From assembly GCA_963621885.1 (NCBI GenBank), contig CAVFFT010000024.1, positions 1-14,698 of the forward strand: 14,698 bases of DNA, in the 5' to 3' direction. Under the pieces are notes generated by a model that was not told where the DNA came from, ran no database searches, and was given only the letters and a program-made list of their open reading frames with translations. This stretch comes from UMGS1519 sp963621885 (GTDB lineage Bacteria; Actinomycetota; Coriobacteriia; Coriobacteriales; Eggerthellaceae). Below, piece by piece: positions 13,850-14,698 of this stretch. The position numbers and the translations under genes are program-made. Position 1 is the first letter of the stretch; every line of letters starts with the position of its first letter.

Positions 13850-14566
13850 CTAGCGAACGGTCGTTCCGACGTTCTCACCTTTGAGTACCCGCGCGATATT
13901 GCCCGGAACGGTCATGTCGAAAACGAGAATCGGCAGGTTGTTGTCCATGCACAGGCTCGTTGCCGTACTATCCATGACATGCAGCTCCTTCGCGAGCACT
14001 TCCAGATAGGAAAGGCTCTCGAAGCGCTTCGCGTCGGGATAGGCAACCGGGTCCTTGTCGTAGATGCCGTCGACCTTCGTTGCCTTCAGCAGAGCCTGGG
14101 CGCCAATCTCGCAGGCGCGCAGGGCTGCCGTCGTGTCCGTCGTGAAATAGGGGTTGCCGGTGCCTGCCGCGAAGATGACGATGCGGCCCTTTTCGAGGTG
14201 ACGCACAGCCTTGCGGCGGATGTACGGCTCGCAGATCTGACGCATTTCGATAGCGCTCATCACGCGCGTCGGAATGCCCTTGCGCTCGAACGCATCCTGA
14301 AGCGCCAGTGCGTTCATGCAGGTCGCAAGCATGCCGATGTAGTCGGCCTGGGAGCGCTCCATACCTTCGGCGGAACCCGCCATGCCGCGGAAGATGTTTC
14401 CTCCGCCAACGGTCACCGCCAGCTCGATACCGTCTTCAACAATTTCCTTCACCTGGTCGGCAAGTTCATCGACCACTTTCGGGTCGATGCCATAGCCCGT
14501 CTCGCCCATCAAGGCCTCGCCCGAAAGCTTCAGCAGAACGCGACGGTATTTATAGCTTTGACTCAT
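13850..14566 (-). CDS. pyrH: UMP kinase
   Basis: A 238-residue amino-acid-kinase-family enzyme phosphorylating UMP to UDP with ATP, needed for all pyrimidine nucleotides. Motifs: RVLLKLSGEALMG (9-21) with catalytic Lys; VTVGGGNIFRG (51-61); MGMLAT-like YIGMLATCMNALALQ; GRIVIFAAGTGNPYFTTDT for UMP; and KVDGIYDKDP (161-170), typical of bacterial UMP kinases. The ATG at 14566 has GAGGGAG 7 nt upstream. It is the first gene of the pyrH-frr-uppS-cdsA-dxr operon within this window; a hairpin 50 nt upstream suggests that transcription of the preceding gene ends there and that pyrH has its own promoter. Confidence 0.97.
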   Translation of the reverse strand: MSQSYKYRRVLLKLSGEALMGETGYGIDPKVVDELADQVKEIVEDGIELAVTVGGGNIFRGMAGSAEGMERSQADYIGMLATCMNALALQDAFERKGIPTRVMSAIEMRQICEPYIRRKAVRHLEKGRIVIFAAGTGNPYFTTDTTAALRACEIGAQALLKATKVDGIYDKDPVAYPDAKRFESLSYLEVLAKELHVMDSTATSLCMDNNLPILVFDMTVPGNIARVLKGENVGTTVR

Positions 14567-14615
14567 TATTGTGCTCCCTCTTTTCGGATGCGTTTGAGTA
14601 AGTGTACCCCAAAGA

Positions 14616-14646
14616 GAAACGGCCCCGCTTGGAGCGAAGCCGTTTC
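14616..14646 (-). terminator. Hairpin upstream of pyrH, probable terminator of the preceding gene
   Basis: GAAACGGC (14616-14623) and GCCGTTTC (14639-14646) pair over 8 bp, with an inner CGCT/AGCG stem and a TGG loop. The T-rich tail is better on the plus strand (CTTTATTTC) than on the minus strand (TCTTTGGGG), but no plus-strand gene ends here. It most likely marks the end of the minus-strand gene beyond the right edge, often tsf in this context, which is inference. Confidence 0.5.
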
Positions 14647-14698
14647 CTTTATTTCGCCGAACAGATAAGGCTCGTACGGCTCTGGAGGCGCGCTAGCG

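Noticed and set aside
14650..14698. C-terminus of tsf on the minus strand at the right edge
   Set aside because: Tsf often precedes pyrH, but the 49 available bases give no recognisable end of EF-Ts in any minus-strand frame, so no partial gene is called.

Overview
The window is high-GC DNA whose gene families and style (an isoprenoid/lipid/translation housekeeping operon, several LysR regulators, a VOC/SDR cluster, E. coli-type PntAB) suggest a Coriobacteriia / Eggerthellaceae-like gut actinobacterium. That assignment is inference from gene content and composition; there is no rRNA or other marker here to prove it. Every protein gene is on the minus strand except one LysR regulator. No tRNA, rRNA, CRISPR array, transposase or prophage gene was seen.

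Layout, left to right. (1) 1-2900: a minus-strand cluster read as VOC protein 2 - SDR oxidoreductase - VOC protein 1 - LysR regulator, ending near a strong hairpin at the left edge. The last three genes are packed 3 and 7 nt apart. (2) 2890-3313: a gene-free stretch with a duplicated 40-bp repeat and the terminator of the next operon. (3) 3314-6335: pntA-pntB, the two subunits of the membrane proton-translocating NAD(P) transhydrogenase, 1 nt apart, apparently transcribed from a promoter whose TATAAT box overlaps a perfect 19-bp palindrome. (4) 6728-7783: a Gfo/Idh/MocA-type oxidoreductase with a 200-nt downstream region and a good terminator. (5) 7998-8963: a TPR-like/coiled-coil protein of unknown function, divergent from (6) a second LysR regulator at 9062-9952 (+ strand), which ends in a textbook terminator. 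(7) 10197-14566: the conserved operon pyrH-frr-uppS-cdsA-dxr on the minus strand, with a hairpin before pyrH at the right edge.

How it fits together. The right third is core metabolism: UMP kinase, ribosome recycling, undecaprenyl-diphosphate and CDP-diacylglycerol synthesis, and the first committed MEP-pathway step, which uses NADPH. The left and middle are accessory redox functions. PntAB makes NADPH at the expense of the proton gradient. The VOC-SDR-VOC-LysR cluster looks like a small regulated pathway acting on a substrate that can be epimerised (VOC) and oxidised or reduced (SDR); no gene here identifies the substrate. The most unusual items are this cluster with its two equal-length VOC paralogues that both carry Gln at the usual first metal-ligand position, the nested repeat at 3063-3210, and the pntA operator-like palindrome.
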